NCBI RefSeq assembly: GCF_033807715.1
Contig: NC_084599.1
Span: 26,530,125-26,594,124, forward strand
DNA: 64,000 nucleotides
Source: Cololabis saira
Taxonomy: Eukaryota; Chordata; Actinopteri; Beloniformes; Belonidae
Direction: 5' to 3'
Part shown: positions 23,889 to 37,814 of the stretch, piece by piece
Layout of the letters: each line of letters begins with the position of its first letter
How positions within the stretch are numbered: the first letter of the stretch is position 1
Notes under the pieces: generated by a model
What the model was told of the DNA's origin: nothing
Seen by the model: the letters and a program-made list of their open reading frames with translations, nothing else
Database searches by the model: none
Position numbers and translations under genes: made by a program

Positions 23889-26800
23889 TGTGTGTGTCTG
23901 CACCTCTGAGATCCCACTCATCCCTGCTCTGTCGTATATTCTAAACGTCAAGAAGCAGCAGTCAAATTGACTGACAGTGATGTGTATTAATCACCTGCTG
24001 AAGCCCATCTTGCAGGCAAAAGCACTTAAATCAAACCTTATTACATAATGTATGCTGCTACCCATCTGTCATAGCATGTCACTGCAAGGTGCATTATGCT
24101 TGATCAAAGTGTATTTTGTTTCTGAGGTGTTCACAGCGCTTCCAAGCATGGCATGGAGAAGCAATGTGAAACGGGCATCGGCAGAGTTGAAACTTAGCTG
24201 GAGTAGGACAGCAGTAATGTGAGGTCATGGCTCCCCCTATAGTGCAATATGTGTACGGCTATATGTGCAGGAGCCTGAGAACATCTGTCCTGTCATTGTG
24301 TGGCGTCTTCTAGAGCAGTCTTTAGTGTACTGGCACCCCTAATGCACGTAAGATTCAGCAGGAATTTCAACACAATGAAAACTGCTACTGCATTTTGAGC
24401 ATAATGAGGCAGAATGTCCCCACTGAAGCTGAATGAAGGAGAGTCTCATTCTGGGGAAGCAAAGCTTGTTTGATCCACCATCAGGAGGAATCTGACTGGT
24501 GAGGTAAAGTTCCGACACAACGGGGCATGTGGGGAAAAGATCTGAGTGTTTGTTGTTTTTTTTTTTATCCTGCTCCGATCCTCTGATGTCAACTTTAGCG
24601 GGAGTAATGAGGCTACCCCCCACCTGCCCTGACTGCGTTATATTTACAACTCTCCGCATCAAACACATGCAGGACATGCTACGTACTGCATACCAAACCT
24701 CCAGCAAAAAACACTCCGGAAAAAGAAAAAGTGAATGAATTATAAAATAGCTAATCACACCTTGCAGAAAGGTGTAAATACAGTGATAATGGTAAATAAA
24801 TTATAACTTTAGTAGAATCTATTCTTTAGGATATAAAAAAAAGCAGCAGTTGGGAGAAGTGCTTGTCTTTCTTTGTATACTTGTGACATGGACCTTCACC
24901 AAATCCTTGTAAAGAAAGGAGGAATTTGAACCACATGTCGGATATCCAAGCTTTGCGCTTTTATTATTCCTGAATGGAGCCTTAGTCAGGTACCCCTGGT
25001 TCCTCCCTACCAACAAAGCAGGGTCAGGAGGTTAGGCAGGTTGCCATTAAGCTCCCCCCTTTATCCTTTTACCCTGTACTGCTGCACCTCACCCCTCCCT
25101 GTCATTTACAATGTCAGAGATGGGATCCAGGCTTTGTACTTGCTTCATCACCTTCATGCTTTTAAGACTCTGGAGACTTGATTGTGTCTCACATAACAGT
25201 CAGAGGCTTTTTCTGCCTCGCCACCCGAGTGAAGCGGGAAAACCATCTCAGCAAGCATCATCCCAATAAGCTATTTTAATTTAGTCAAATATATATTATT
25301 AACAGCTTAACTGAGGGTCTAATGTTGCTTGTTTCTGCCAGGGCCATGGTGGCTACAGGTTAAGCAAGTTAGTCCCAGCTCCATCTGGGTGAGATGGGAA
25401 AACTAGTAAGATACCTAATCTCCTCAGTGTTCAGGCTCGGCCCTGGGAGGGCGTCTCCTGACAGACAGTCAGACATGCTTGGGGGGCATGCAAACAAATG
25501 AAACTATTTCCTCTTGAAGTCAGTATTAAAAACATGAAACACCATGTTAAAATTAGTGTAGAAAGCAGAAAGAAAAGTTATTGCGGAAACTTGACAAGAT
25601 ATGAAACAGAATTTTTAGTAGATCCTGCCCTTTTAGACGTGATGAGCATCAAATATCTGTTTCAGTACAAATAAATAAATCAGTTACTAACAGAATCTTC
25701 TCAGAGAGCTAAATGGAGTCCTGCTGTAGGCTTGACATACAGTACCACCACTAACTTGAAAGGACATAATTAAGAAACTGCCATTTTTAGCAAGTGTTAA
25801 GTATACTGCAATGTGAAGACAGAAAATGAAACAAAATAGAAATACGGTGAGGAACAGGTCTTAAGATTAGTATCAACCACTCAGTAATTATGAAATAAAG
25901 TAGATACCGGTAGTAATGATTTCATGGGGTGTTGCATCAAAATATTGGAAAGATTTCGCAGAATTGTCCATGAGAGGAGCAGAATTGACCAGTCTTGTGC
26001 TTCAGTGCGCTGCAGAGGTGGCTGTAAATCTGCAGACTGATCAAACTGCAGAGCCAAAGGGATCCAAAACCTTATCTGAGAATAAGGGCTCAGCAAAGTT
26101 GGAGAATTCCTGTTAGCATGAGCGATCATGGGAGCTACAGTATGTGGTGTCTCACTGAACCCTGCTGCTTGCAAGCGCCAAGCGCAGATAAATACAGTCC
26201 ACACAACACAGAACGATATCTCTCCTGCAGACCTTATGTTCATGCTGCTGCTCACATGTTCTTATGCGGGGGGAAAAATAAGTCATGTAAAGCTGATAAG
26301 GCTGATAAATGTCAGTGACCTCTCGGCATAGAGACAGGGATGTCTTCCTTCCATCACAAAGAAATCCCTACAACACAAAACTGCAACTTCTGCAGGTAAA
26401 CAATGACCTCATTCTGTGCATTTTGAGCCCTCCTTCCACATCTGCCAAAAGATACAAATGCATCGACTCAGCCATGAATGCTGTTGACTGAGGATCACCT
26501 TTATTGGATGTGTTGAGCCTGAAGGCTTGAAGAAACAGTCAGACTTGTTAAGCCTCCGAGGCCGGTGGAGGGCATCTCTCAGGCAGATGCAGGGGGAGGG
26601 ATGACAGGGCATCTGTTCAGACGAAAGAAACCTGCACCCCGCTAACCCCACGGCTATATGCTCCTGCTTCCTCGTCGACTGTGTGAACGCGCTGCATTTG
26701 TAGTGTTAGTCTCTTACCAGTAAAGAGCCCAGAAATAGCTAAATAGGACAGCTGAGGTAGTTAAAATGGATTTGTTGCTATTTTTAGAGTATGGAGTAAA

Positions 26801-29800
26801 ACCTGGTATTTGTGAATCCATGTGAAAAAAAGATTCTACATTCATCCTTTCAAGCTGTCTTCATATAATATTAACGCTTTTTAAGAAGTCTTTGAATTTG
26901 AGCTAATTGATTAGATTTTTTTTTTCACCCCCCACCTTCCACCTGTAGATGTTTTTGAAATAAAGATTGACTCCCGATATTGTTCCCTTGAACACAAGAG
27001 GCCCAGATGCTCCTAATCTGTCCGACATGGTCTTCATCAGCTTTTTCATTTAATGTTAGACTAATCCAGTAATCATTTTGGTAGATCTTAATTAATTTTC
27101 CACTGTAATTTGGTTTTTCTTATCATGCAGTAGGGATCTTTCTGAAGGGAAAAAGAAGGAGAAGAAGCAGAAGAGGCCTACCTCATTTTTGTGCTGGAAA
27201 CCTACAGTACAGTGTTAAACAGACATAAATGTAAAACTCAGATGTTTGTTTTCATGAATGTGGTTGATCGGGATTCAGGACGCAGACAGAAACCATTTTA
27301 CAATGTCTGTGTTCATATTTAGTTTGTTTTAACAGTTTTTTCATCATTCTTAGTTGGTTCAACTTTGTTGCAAGATTGAATGTTTTTTACAATAAATACA
27401 TGATGGCAGTATAAAGTGAAATGTACTTACATATTTAAAATGCCAATTACATTGCTTTTGATTTAATTTAATGCAATATTCAGCTCTAAAACCAGACAAA
27501 CATTTTCTTTTTTCAACTTTAGCTAATTCCTAGTCAGGGCTGATACAGCTAAATATCACATCTGGGGAAAAAAAAATGTCTTCTGGATATCCTGAATAAT
27601 GTATTCTGGATACCACGTCTTCTCCAAATAATCACAGTCCTGCAACGCAAACGCGTGTCTTTCGAGTGGTGGAGTGGCAACTGTAACTCTTTCCAGATGC
27701 CTCGCTATAAGAAATGGAGAGGCGGTTGTATAGGGTGAGCGAAATCGAGCAAGGAGGGAACAACCAGGAGGGAGGATGAGCTCACTTTTCACTTGTGTTG
27801 GCTATAAATATAGAACACATGCAGGCTATCCATTTGATTCTGCTTCTATAGAGGCTTAACTATAAATCAGACTAAGCCAAGGTCTGCACAGATACACGTA
27901 CATCCTTAGCAGATGGGGGAGTGGGAGGGGAATGGCGACTGAAAACCTACAGTAATGCCACAGCTGGGAGGCCGATGACTCTCCACATTTCATATTCCTA
28001 CCGAGACATTTTTACTCTTAAGTAACATAAAGCAGAACATGTTACAGTTGCATTTAGCGTGACCTTAATGTCAAACATTTGTTTTAAGATACAGTAGACG
28101 TGCTCATGGGCAAAAAGACAATTTCCTCACCAGTTGTAGCTTTCTCCGAACCCTGAACCTCGTGGTGCACAGAGGTCTATACTTTCTGAGCTTTCCTCAG
28201 CATAGACCATCTGTTAGAAAAAAAGGAAAGAATTATGTTTCAAGTCATAAAAATCTGTGTTATCTAGTTTTTTGGGGAGAAAGAATGCAACATCTGATAA
28301 ACTGACCATAAATCACAGGAACGTATCTTTTTTGTGTCTCTCTCTCTCTCTTTCCGTGTCTTTTGATTTTTTAAATTTAGTTTTTTCCAGACGTACTTTA
28401 CTTCAAAACCATTTGTCAAATTAAACACTGTGTTACCAATGAGTGTTTTCTGGCAGAACATTTGAAGCTGAAAAGAAGGAATAGGAGCACATAAATAAAA
28501 TAAACCAAGGGCAAGTTAAAGGCTAAATGTTATGACTGATGGCTTTGCCGGGATGGGTGCATGCGTCAGTTGGCACCCCGTGTTACTGTTAGGGTTTTGG
28601 ACCCTGTTATTTTTGTCACACCACATTGCTAAGCTCTCCAATTTTAGTGTCTGGCAGCATTTCTGTCTCCCTTAGAGGGTTGTCCTTATGAGAAGAAAGG
28701 TGTTTGTTCAATTGGTACAGTCTGATATAATTATAAACAAGAACATTGACGCCGCTACAGATCAGCGGAGGTTTAGAAGAAATCTTTCTTGTTGTCCTTT
28801 TTAAGAGATACTCCTTTCTCTTCAAACAATAGAGGAGTTCAATGTGGACTCAAAGACTGAAATGTTAGAATCAATGTGGCTCTTAATTTTCTCCTGGAGA
28901 GAAGCAACTTTATTTTATTAACTTTTCACACACTATGTGTTGCACTGAAAGAATACAGCAGTTTTAGGGGGGAACAAATTTAAATAATACTATTCATGTA
29001 TTAACATTCAGCACAATATACTGCCATCTATATTCCATTTTTATTCTCTTAGCATGCACTTTGTAATAAAGCATGTCAATATTATTATCCATGCTTTCAA
29101 ATAGACAATAAAAAGGAGAAAGGTCATAGAAAAAAAGTTGTATAAGACATGACTCAAAGGACACAAGTTCACAATACAAATCAATAATTGCAATTAGTTT
29201 TTTTTTTTTTACAGGCTTCAAGCATTGAAGTATTTTTTAATAAATGTTGGATTAGTGAGGAGCTCAAGTGTGAAAACAAAGCAGAAAAGACCCGTCATTC
29301 AAAAGCCCAACTGAAACAAAAGTGATAAAGAAAGGATTCCACAGGGCACACCAAATCCAAATAGGTTCTGTCATGTTCATTCTCCAGTTGCTGTAAAACA
29401 GATGAATTCAAGCATCAGGGTGAGTGTGTCACTGTAACTCACCTCCTGTGGGCTAAAGTCTGAGGTAATATTCGTGTGAAGACGTGGGTCAGAGCCCTGA
29501 TGCACTCTAGCCCCCAGCTGATGATCTGTCACCTGGCTACAGCAGACCGCTTTAGTCACCCAAATATTTACCATCCCTTTTAGACGTGTTAAAGCGCCTC
29601 TGCAAAGACAACGGAAAGAGCCGGGAGACATTTACACATAAAGTGCTATAATGCGTCTCTAACGCGGGCAGCTTTGTGGGGACCTTGATGAGCTTCAGTG
29701 GCAGCTCAGACTGCTACTGTCCTGTTTATGATGTTATACTAGCACATTAAAGGTTTCACTTTCTTCATCTGTCTGTATTGAACATAGTTGTATTTTTTCC

Positions 29801-31062
29801 TGTGAGAAAAAAAAGAATACAATAAAAAAATCCATTTCCTCGAGCCAGACGGCTACAGTATATGGCTACCTCCCCAGCCTCTCACTCCCAGTACCGCCCT
29901 TCATCTGCCAACTCTCTTTCTCTGCTCTGTTTCAAATGTCACTTTGTTTGCTGTACAAGGGTGAGGGCTGGGAGGTGCTCAGACAGATATCTGGCCCAGC
30001 GAGACGTTTGCTTTATCATAGATTGTTTAATCCAAAGCTTTCCCTTGGATGAAAATACACCAGACTCCCATGGATCGGTTGTTCCTTGAGGCATTTTGCC
30101 AGTTCGTTCCAGTCTGTAGTTCACTGCAGCCTGCAGCCAGAGGATCATACTTTATGAGAGCTTTTGGTAAGCACTCCTTTTATAGAAAAGTTTAAACCAT
30201 GGAGCAATACGTATCAAAATAACACAAAAATAGACCAATAAAAAGAGAAATTCTAAGATCTGACCAAGATCTGCTTCACTTCAACCCTGGCTGTTGTGTA
30301 GCTGCAACTTGTTTGTAATTGAATACTTCCACGACTCTCTGGAAAGTCATAAATCATTCACCTAATTGAGTCACAGAACAGTTATTAGCAGTGATTGCGA
30401 TCACGATGGCTGACGTGATTCCCTTTGATTCTACGGCACGGCAGGGGAGTGCATCCACAGTGCCCCCCGTTGTGACTGACAGCTCCCCCGGGGCATTATT
30501 TCATAAATGTGATCAAAGCCATTAAAGTGCTCCTTTGACACATCTTTTTAGCTCTTCAGAGGGAAACTCTCAGACATATGCCCCACTGTGCTCCACACAG
30601 AAACCATGAAGGTCAGTGGACAAAAACAGTGACAATAACCTTTGAGAAAAAAAAAAAAAAGCAAATCAGGAAAGCTCTGTGAATCCATTTTTATTTAAAG
30701 ATATTCATATTTTTATAAGTATCATCTGGTAAGAAGAAACTATTAAAGTGGAAGCCTGTTATATGTATAACAATTAATAATAATTTGAGTCCTTACTCAG
30801 CCAATAAATAGCTTTTCTTTGGGTTGTTAACCAGCATGAATAACATTACACCTAAGAATGGATAAATATCGTATACATGATCAAATTTGAATAACTTGAA
30901 GCCAGTTCCTTTCTGTGAGACTAATAGTCTGCTCAAAGATGAAGGATACGACTTTCAGTTGACCAAAAATGAAAAATCTGCATTATAGTTTTCCAGATAT
31001 AAATCATGCAATCCATAGTTGGATGGCAACAAGTCAAGAGACAAGTAAATGATAATTTATTG
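23889..31062. other. Unannotated non-coding DNA, about 7.2 kb
   Basis: No gene, RNA or known repeat family is recognised over this long stretch. Minus-strand open frames of 139 codons (24339-24758) and 124 codons (25881-26255) resemble no protein family and have no supported splice sites. A GC-richer, complex stretch at about 30390-30610 could be a conserved regulatory element. That is inferred from texture only. Confidence 0.5.
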
Positions 31063-31203
31063 ACAGCACATCTTGGTGCATGATGGTTAACATTGTTGCC
31101 TGTCAGCAAAACTATTCCCGGTTTGAATTTTGGGTGGTTCTTTCTGTGTGATTTTCTTTCTTCCACCACACTCAAAACACATGCATTTTAGGCTGATTGA
31201 TGG
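31063..31203 (+). mobile_element. tRNA-derived SINE head, degenerate
   Basis: CAGCACATCTTGGTGCATGA TGGTTAACATTGTTGCCTGT matches the start of the SINE (consensus of the form ggcagcacggtgg-gcagtggttagcactgttgcctc). The run GGTTTGAATTTTG is a mutated B box (GGTTCGANTCC). Later blocks TTCCACCACACTCAAAACAC and ATTTTAGGCTGATTGATGG fit the body. The 3' part is missing or unrecognisable. Sequence decay indicates an old insertion. Confidence 0.65.
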
Positions 31204-31270
31204 TTTAAGTGTTCTCCAAATGATAAGATAAAGTTAAAACCATGTTTGCTAAATCTTGTAGATGTCTTTC

Positions 31271-31309
31271 CATTTAGTCATTTTGCTTTAATCTAAAGTA
31301 CTTTACAAG
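31271..31309 (+). mobile_element. Possible fragment of a second teleost SINE type
   Basis: CATTTAGTCATTTTGCTTTA followed by ATCTAAAGTACTTTACAAG resembles the widespread fish motif 'catttagcagacgcttttatccaaagcgacttacaa'. Only about 40 bp match, with several differences, so this is tentative. Confidence 0.3.
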
Positions 31310-33047
31310 AATAGCATTTAAGTTTCAGTGCAGTAAAAAATCTGCAGCTTATACATAAAGAGCTAAATCCAGAGCAGAAGTAGAACAGATACAGGAGAGC
31401 AGAGAAAAGCAAACTGTTTGGACTTGTTACTGAAGTATGCAAGGCTAAAGATAATGTACTGGGACTATATGCTCATTGGCATATACAGTAATGTCAGACA
31501 GGATCTAATGTTCCTTGTTTGGTAAAGCGTAAAGAAACATAACTTTAAGAGACTGAAATGACATTGACAGAGAAAGATAGCTGGTTGTGAGTCATGGCAG
31601 AGAAGGTGAGATACAGTGGTTAAAGTTGGTTTGGAGTAATGGCTCACAAACACCAAAATAAAACTATTTTTGATGTTAGATGATGAAATAATGGCTCTAT
31701 GAAAACAAAATGTCAAACCTGTTGAGCATTCTGTCATGATGTAGGACTGCTTTTGTGCTTCAGGCAGTGGAGTCACTGGATGGCTTAAAGGCTGTCAGAG
31801 GTTTAACAAGGAATTTGAGAACGATCTGTATTAACCATTGAAAGAAGAAGATCTCAGGCATTCAGCAGGGCCATATAACACAAACAGTATCCAGTAATGC
31901 AAAAGGAATGTTTGAAGAGGAAAATCTTTAGTTTACTTGCCAGCAGTGATCTCTTACCCAAATCACATTGAAAAGCTGTGCAAACCTGCTGTACGTGTGG
32001 ATAGCAGAATTGCAAAACAAGTGTGTGAAGAGTGCCAGTGGTATTCCTCTCTGTTTTTTGTTCTTGAACAATTTTATCATCATTCACAGGTGTTTTAATT
32101 TTGTTTATTCAAAGAGTTCAAACGCAATTATTGCTTAATCATGTGTTTGATATTAAAGGGTGCTAATGATGAGATACCACAGGGGATAGTTTGGATGGGA
32201 GTCACGTTCAAGGATGGGTAAAGATCATAGTGTATCATAATTTTCACTGTTAAGGTCATTAGCTATGCACATAACAACTGCATTTTGAAGATTGTTTTTT
32301 TCTAATATTTTTATCCCCATTTTTATCACCCAGTGCTCCTACCTAGGTCAGTCCGGGGCATTGTTCCCTCTAACCCGGGAGGCCCTACACTCAGCTCAAG
32401 TCTTCTCCTTACTTGAAGAGTGAGCAGGCCGCTTCAGCCCCAAATTATAAAGATTCTTGGGTTATATTTCTATTTGCTGCCTCGCTTCAAACTTCATTTA
32501 TGTGATTATAAGCAGTCTCAAGCACTCAAATATTGTTTAGGATTGAACACAAAGAGGTTACTCATGCTTGTCTAGACTAAAAATGTATTGCTTATGCAAC
32601 ATTCTGAGTCAGGGTCAAAAAAATTAACACAAAGGAGCTCGTACTCCATCCACCAAGAACTTTTTATTTTTTTTAAGCTGAGGCTAAAAACATGTAGCAT
32701 ATTCACAAAAAACAGTAATGTTAAGGGTTCTTCACTGCAATAGCTTCTGTATTAATGTTATAAAAATTAGCACTAATGATCTGTAAGCAGTGAACCTAAA
32801 CTGCTGCAAGTTCCTGCTGTACCCCCAAAAGGATTGTGCACCGAAACCCACTTGGCAGCGTGTTGCAGATCATTTTATGCTTGCTTATGTAGTATTACTG
32901 TCATGTTAATTAAACATTGAAATAATAGTAGTGTACAGCCAAGACTGACTTCAGAGGAAAGGGGTTTTTGCTACACCATTAAATAGCTCACATAAAATAA
33001 GTAGTTCTGAAAGCTCTTGATTTAATTGTTGATCTACGTTCTAACCC
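31310..33047. other. Unannotated non-coding DNA
   Basis: No gene or known repeat recognised. Open frames on the minus strand (77-103 codons) resemble nothing. Confidence 0.5.
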
Positions 33048-33455
33048 TAACCTATGGTCAAGAGATGTGGGTAGTGATTGAAAAGTTGTGGCAAATACAA
33101 GCTGCGGGAACTTTGATGATGGATGGTGATTGGATGGGCGAGTAGCCGGCCTTGGAGGAGAGTCATTGCTCCTCCACATTGAATGAAGTCGGTTTAGGTG
33201 GTTTAGGGATTAAGTGAGGATGCATGCCAGACCCCCTCCAAAGGAGATGTTCAGGACGTGTCCCTTCAGGAGGAAACTTCCAGGCAGACCATGTTCTTGC
33301 TGGAGCCACTGTTGGCTTGGGAATTTTTTGTTTTTTTCTCCATGTAAAAATAGAGCATCTTGCTGCAGAGAGGGGGCTGTGGGGATCTTTGTTCAAGCAG
33401 TTGCTTCCGATACGTGGTCCTTGATGAGCTACAAATGGATGGATGCAAAAAAAGC
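33048..33455 (+). pseudogene. RTE/Rex3-like LINE 3' end, dead copy
   Basis: The segment begins with LTYGQEMWVVIEKLW-like coding (plus strand), followed by IQAAG, and later PPPKEMFRTCPFRRKLPGRP. These pieces align in order with the conserved C-terminal tail of a very common teleost retrotransposon ('LTYGHELWVVTER...IQAAE...', then 'EVFRACPTGRRPRGRP'). Several frameshifts and stops interrupt it. The end near 33436-33452 carries ATGGATGGATG, which fits the GATG-type tails known for Rex3/RTE elements. It lacks all upstream catalytic domains, so it is a 5'-truncated relic. Assignment to the RTE clade rests on the tail and on memory of the consensus. Confidence 0.65.
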
Positions 33456-34448
33456 ATTCAGTATGCAAAGCATTAATAAACATAGGATTTAGCTGTAATC
33501 TATTGTCACAATAAAGAACACAGACAACAGCTGTACATCTCCTTCATTTTGATTATTTGTTGGTGTTTTTTAAACTTATAATCATATAATTATCCCAGTT
33601 ATATAATTCCCCACTATGCACATATTCACTTGAACTGGAAGAATATCTACAGTTATGTATTGGTATGTTTGGTTGGTCTTGGTGTGGGTAGATCTGATCC
33701 TCCTAAGAAATAAAACCACTCACTTGTCTAACACACCCATTAGTATTTTATTGAATTGTGTTTCTCCTTTTTAAAGTTTTGTTTCAAATAATTATTATAA
33801 GAACCTTGCTCAGCATTATTTATTCAAATAATAAAAAAAGCACTATCCCATTGTTCATCCTAACTGGAAGAAGTCACTTGGCTGGAAAGTTTGGGTTGTA
33901 AACATGAACAAAGGATTACTGCAAGTGTCACTGCAGTGTTTTAATTAATGCAGATTCCCCAGCATTAAAAAAAACAGGAGAGAGAAATTAGGAAAAAAAA
34001 TTTGACAGCTTTTTAGCTCATATTTTTATCTCAATATTCACACACCTTCACCAGAAGTTAAGTTGTAAGCACGTTGACACATAGAGGCACTCTGGGAGTT
34101 GATCTGATGAGCGTTGCTGCATTGCTTGATAAAGGAGATTAATTACAGTGTGCTGGGATGAGGGCAGTGTTTAGTGTTTGCGTGTGTGCATATTTGTTTT
34201 TGTGCTAATATACACAAGCAATCACTTTGGTTTATTGCTGATGTGTTGCAGTATTCCAAACAACTGGGATGTGAGATTATCTGGATTTTCCAAGCAAAAT
34301 ATTTCTCTCCAATGTCAAACGTGGCATCCAAAACCTCTGCGGCTCCAGCATACGTTTTTCTCTGGGCAGATGATTAGAGAATGATTGCTGGGTTTTTGCC
34401 TTTGTACAAGTAAACTGAACATAAAATATTATTGTTCTAAGTTGTAGA
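33456..34448. other. Unannotated non-coding DNA
   Basis: AT-rich, with no gene or known repeat recognised. Confidence 0.5.
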
Positions 34449-34623
34449 CACTGCAAAAACGGCCCCTCTACAAATATTCCCAATATTCCATGAATGTAGT
34501 CAAAATTGTCTTATTTTATCAAATGTAATTTTTGATTAGCAAAATTATCTAAAATAGTCTTCCAGTTTTCTGGAAACAAGGCTTATTTCTGTAGCAATGG
34601 GTTTTTGGAGTTTTTGGATAGTG
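34449..34623. mobile_element. Short inverted-repeat element (MITE-like), second copy type
   Basis: The segment starts CACTGCAAAAACGGCC and ends with a sequence whose complement starts CACTATCCAAAAACTCC, giving imperfect terminal inverted repeats. Interior motifs such as GTCTTATTTTATCAAATG and AACAAGGCTTATTTCTG match the same teleost repeat type as the element at 3208-3377. It has no coding capacity. The two copies are old and share only the ends and general plan. Confidence 0.45.
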
Positions 34624-37600
34624 TTTCATAATTTCATACATTGAATAATTTTCTAAATATTTTGCCTTACATTAGTAGACAAACATCTGGAACTAATAGA
34701 GACACTTGGCTCATTAAAAAAGAATATGTTATTTGACTAAAGATACATAATATGTTTAATCAATAAATTGTCAAATGTCCACTGCTTAGAAAGTAAATGT
34801 GTTGCCGTGTTTTTGTTTGTGTCTCTTGGTCACTTAATGTGACCAACTGAATTACCTTAGAAATATTAATTAAAAAAACATTTCACATCCAAAAGAAGTG
34901 CTCAAATTTAGGAAAACCTTTGTCATATGGTGATATCTTTGTGTTTCATATTAAATTACATGTGAGCCCATGAAAAAAGCACTTCTCAAGAATAAGGAGC
35001 ACCTGAGTGATTCTGCACTACTCGGGGCCAGCTGCGTGCAGAAAGTGTACCAATGTGCAGAAGGTCAGGACAGCCAGAGGCTAGAGTCTAACACGACAAG
35101 TGTAGAAAAGGAACTGAAATTAGTTTAGGGCTTTATTAAGAAGACTCTCTCATAGATTTCCTGTCAGCAAGCATCCATGTTGATGAGATCGATGCACACA
35201 GGACTAGAAGTAAAGGCAGAGGAAGGAGGAGAACACAGAGATTTTTCCATCTTTGGGGTGCCTTTCCTTTCCTATAAGCTCAGACAGGCTTATCAGCAAA
35301 CTGAGTAGAGCTGTCTTCTTCTTCTTAAGTAATTAAGACATTACTGGGGGGTGTCTATCTATATTTGATGAAGAGCCAAAGCCGCATCCAGCCAAACCCT
35401 TCTGTGGAGGCCTTATTAATAGTTCCCACACAGTGAAGGCCAGTGGACCTGGGTCAGTGTGCTGGCAGCTTCCTTTGCAGAATACCCTTTAACCCCTGCT
35501 TAGGTTGGTAGGTCCCCATCGGGAACTGAAATTGGATAGTCCACATCTGCTTGTTAATGAATCTAAAAAGCAATTTAGGCCTCCTGGTCTCCCAGTGGAG
35601 TTGATTTCATCTCCTTCACGATTGGCCCTCATGAACTCAGCTCAGCACAGCAGCATTTTATCACAAGTTATACCATTAGGGAAGCTTATTAACAACAACT
35701 TGAACTGAAAGGTGCAGACAGGTGCAGAGCGGAAATTGCCTGGAGGTTAGAATTAGCCTAATTGTTCATATGAAAATCTCAACTACAAGTGTGAAACCAA
35801 ATTGGTATGTTGTCATTGGCCTCTGCCCTTTAAATGGCATAAATTATGTTTTTCTTCATTATCTGATTTTTAGAAAAATTACTAGCCGTGAATACACACT
35901 CTTGGTTTAAATTGCAGTGTGCATAATACGGAGCAATTTTGTCTCACAGCCTGAAGGCATGTTTAGAATACTTATCACCACATATTATTTTGTCACAATC
36001 TTGTGTTTATGAACACACATCATAATCACGGTGAGTGGGGTGAACGTAAGAGTCACCCCGCCGGTTCAGTATCTTTGTTGCTGTTTGAGGTTACACAAAC
36101 CGATAACATATTTCTGATTCAGAAAAGTGTCCTTAAATAATATTACAATAAATTGAAAATCTATCTTAAATAGAGATGAAAATGCAAGGCTTTGGAGCGG
36201 TTAATTGGATGAAACTTTGCTGCACATAAAGCTTCTCAGGCCTCACTTCATTTTATGATAATGATAATTGAAAGATGGAGGAGGAAAGACTAAACTACCA
36301 TGCTGGATTAAGAAGATGCCTGCGCTGTGTGTAAAATTCACTGTCGTTATACTTGTGGAATATTGGTTCACGCCACCAGGCCTCTGGTTATAGTGCACAG
36401 ACTCGATTACCGCCCTCTTAATCAAATTCTTCCTCCTCAATAGAATTTGCAGCAGTTTAAAATGTGTTTCCTATTTCTTTCTATTAAATGTCTCCCCTCA
36501 GGTCTAAATACACTTTACTGTTAGAACAAGTACATGCATTTGTGGTGTCAAAAGAAATTCCTAAATATCCTCATATAAATGAACTCAAAAAGTAATTTTA
36601 TCTCACAGATTGATTGGGTTATGGCGCTCTTGCGTACCTCCACAGTGAAGCGTGAATGTGGTATCTACACTTCAGCATTACTGGGACAGAGATGATCCTG
36701 GAAATGTCACAAATTCAGCTCATTTCAGCAATATTCTCTCTTTTTCAGGAAGGGGGGGGGGGGGGGTATTAGACCACTCTAAAGTCAGACATTATGTTCA
36801 CAAATAAAACTGCTTATATACAGGGATATGGGGGATTTAATAGTATCTCTAACAGCCACAGTGGAGACTGTGAGCTCTGGAGAAATATATAATGTAAACA
36901 ACCGAACTGACTGCATTACTTGCCAGGAATATATAACACCTCTAAAATCTCCGGTGTGATCCATTTAGTGTACCAGCCTGTGAATTAAGGATTAGTAGAA
37001 TTAGAAGACAGGGGGGTTACAGTTCAATTAGTAACCTCAGTTTTGAAAATCCCCTTAAATCAACTTTTGATTTTTTTTTCTTTTTTAAATCACTTCCTTC
37101 ATGGTAGCCCATTTTTATTGCTTAATAATTTGATGCTAGACTCTCTGCGTATAAGTCTGAGGGTATCTTATAACCTTGAACAAGCTGTATTAGAACTAAT
37201 TTGAAGTAGTCTGGAATTGTCACAGAATTTGTTCACTTCTTCAGAATTTACAGGTATACATCATGTTGTTGTAAAAACAGTACCATGAATAATCAATCTA
37301 TGTGGGCTTAAAGTCTTTAATTAAAGCATGGAATCCTCTCAAACACTTTGCACATGTTCTCTTCTAAGTATAACTCAATATCCTTGTTAATGAACAAAGA
37401 AACTGTCAACTGTCAACCCACCTACCATGCATAAGTAGCTGCAAATTTCAAAAGTTGTCAACAACTCCTCACGCAATGAATTCTGACTGTTGACACTGAT
37501 GACTATTTCAGTGGCAGTCATCAGCTGCTACGAAGAGGCGGACCGTGAATCTACTCTGGATGTTTGCTTTTTCATGCATGTGACAACATTAAGGGGGACC

Positions 37601-37806
37601 AGTCGAGTTATTCTGGCAAAGTGATACTGTTTTGCTTTAACACTTGTTTGCTCACTGACCTGAATCAAAGGGTCTCGCTCCAATGAAAGTGAACCCAAGA
37701 TCAAGCTCCTTGCCAGATATCGTCAAAAGGTCTCCAATAACAAAGAAAACAAACAAACAAACATGCAGGCCCATGAGAAAATCTTAAAATCAGGAATTGT
37801 GAAGAA
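34624..37806. other. Unannotated non-coding DNA
   Basis: No gene recognised. It contains a poly-G run at 36752-36766. The stretch 36180-36440 has complex, balanced sequence with several TAAT and ATTA cores and could be a conserved regulatory element. That is inferred from texture only. Confidence 0.5.
36752..36766. repeat. Poly-G run (15 G)
   Basis: Fifteen consecutive G after a pyrimidine-rich stretch. The length is likely unstable and may be uncertain in the assembly. Confidence 0.9.
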
Positions 37807-37814
37807 ATAGTTAA

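Noticed and set aside
24339..24758. 139-codon minus-strand frame
   Set aside because: No recognisable domain. Hydrophobic and Ser-rich pieces look random.
25881..26255. 124-codon minus-strand frame
   Set aside because: No recognisable domain and no splice or promoter context.
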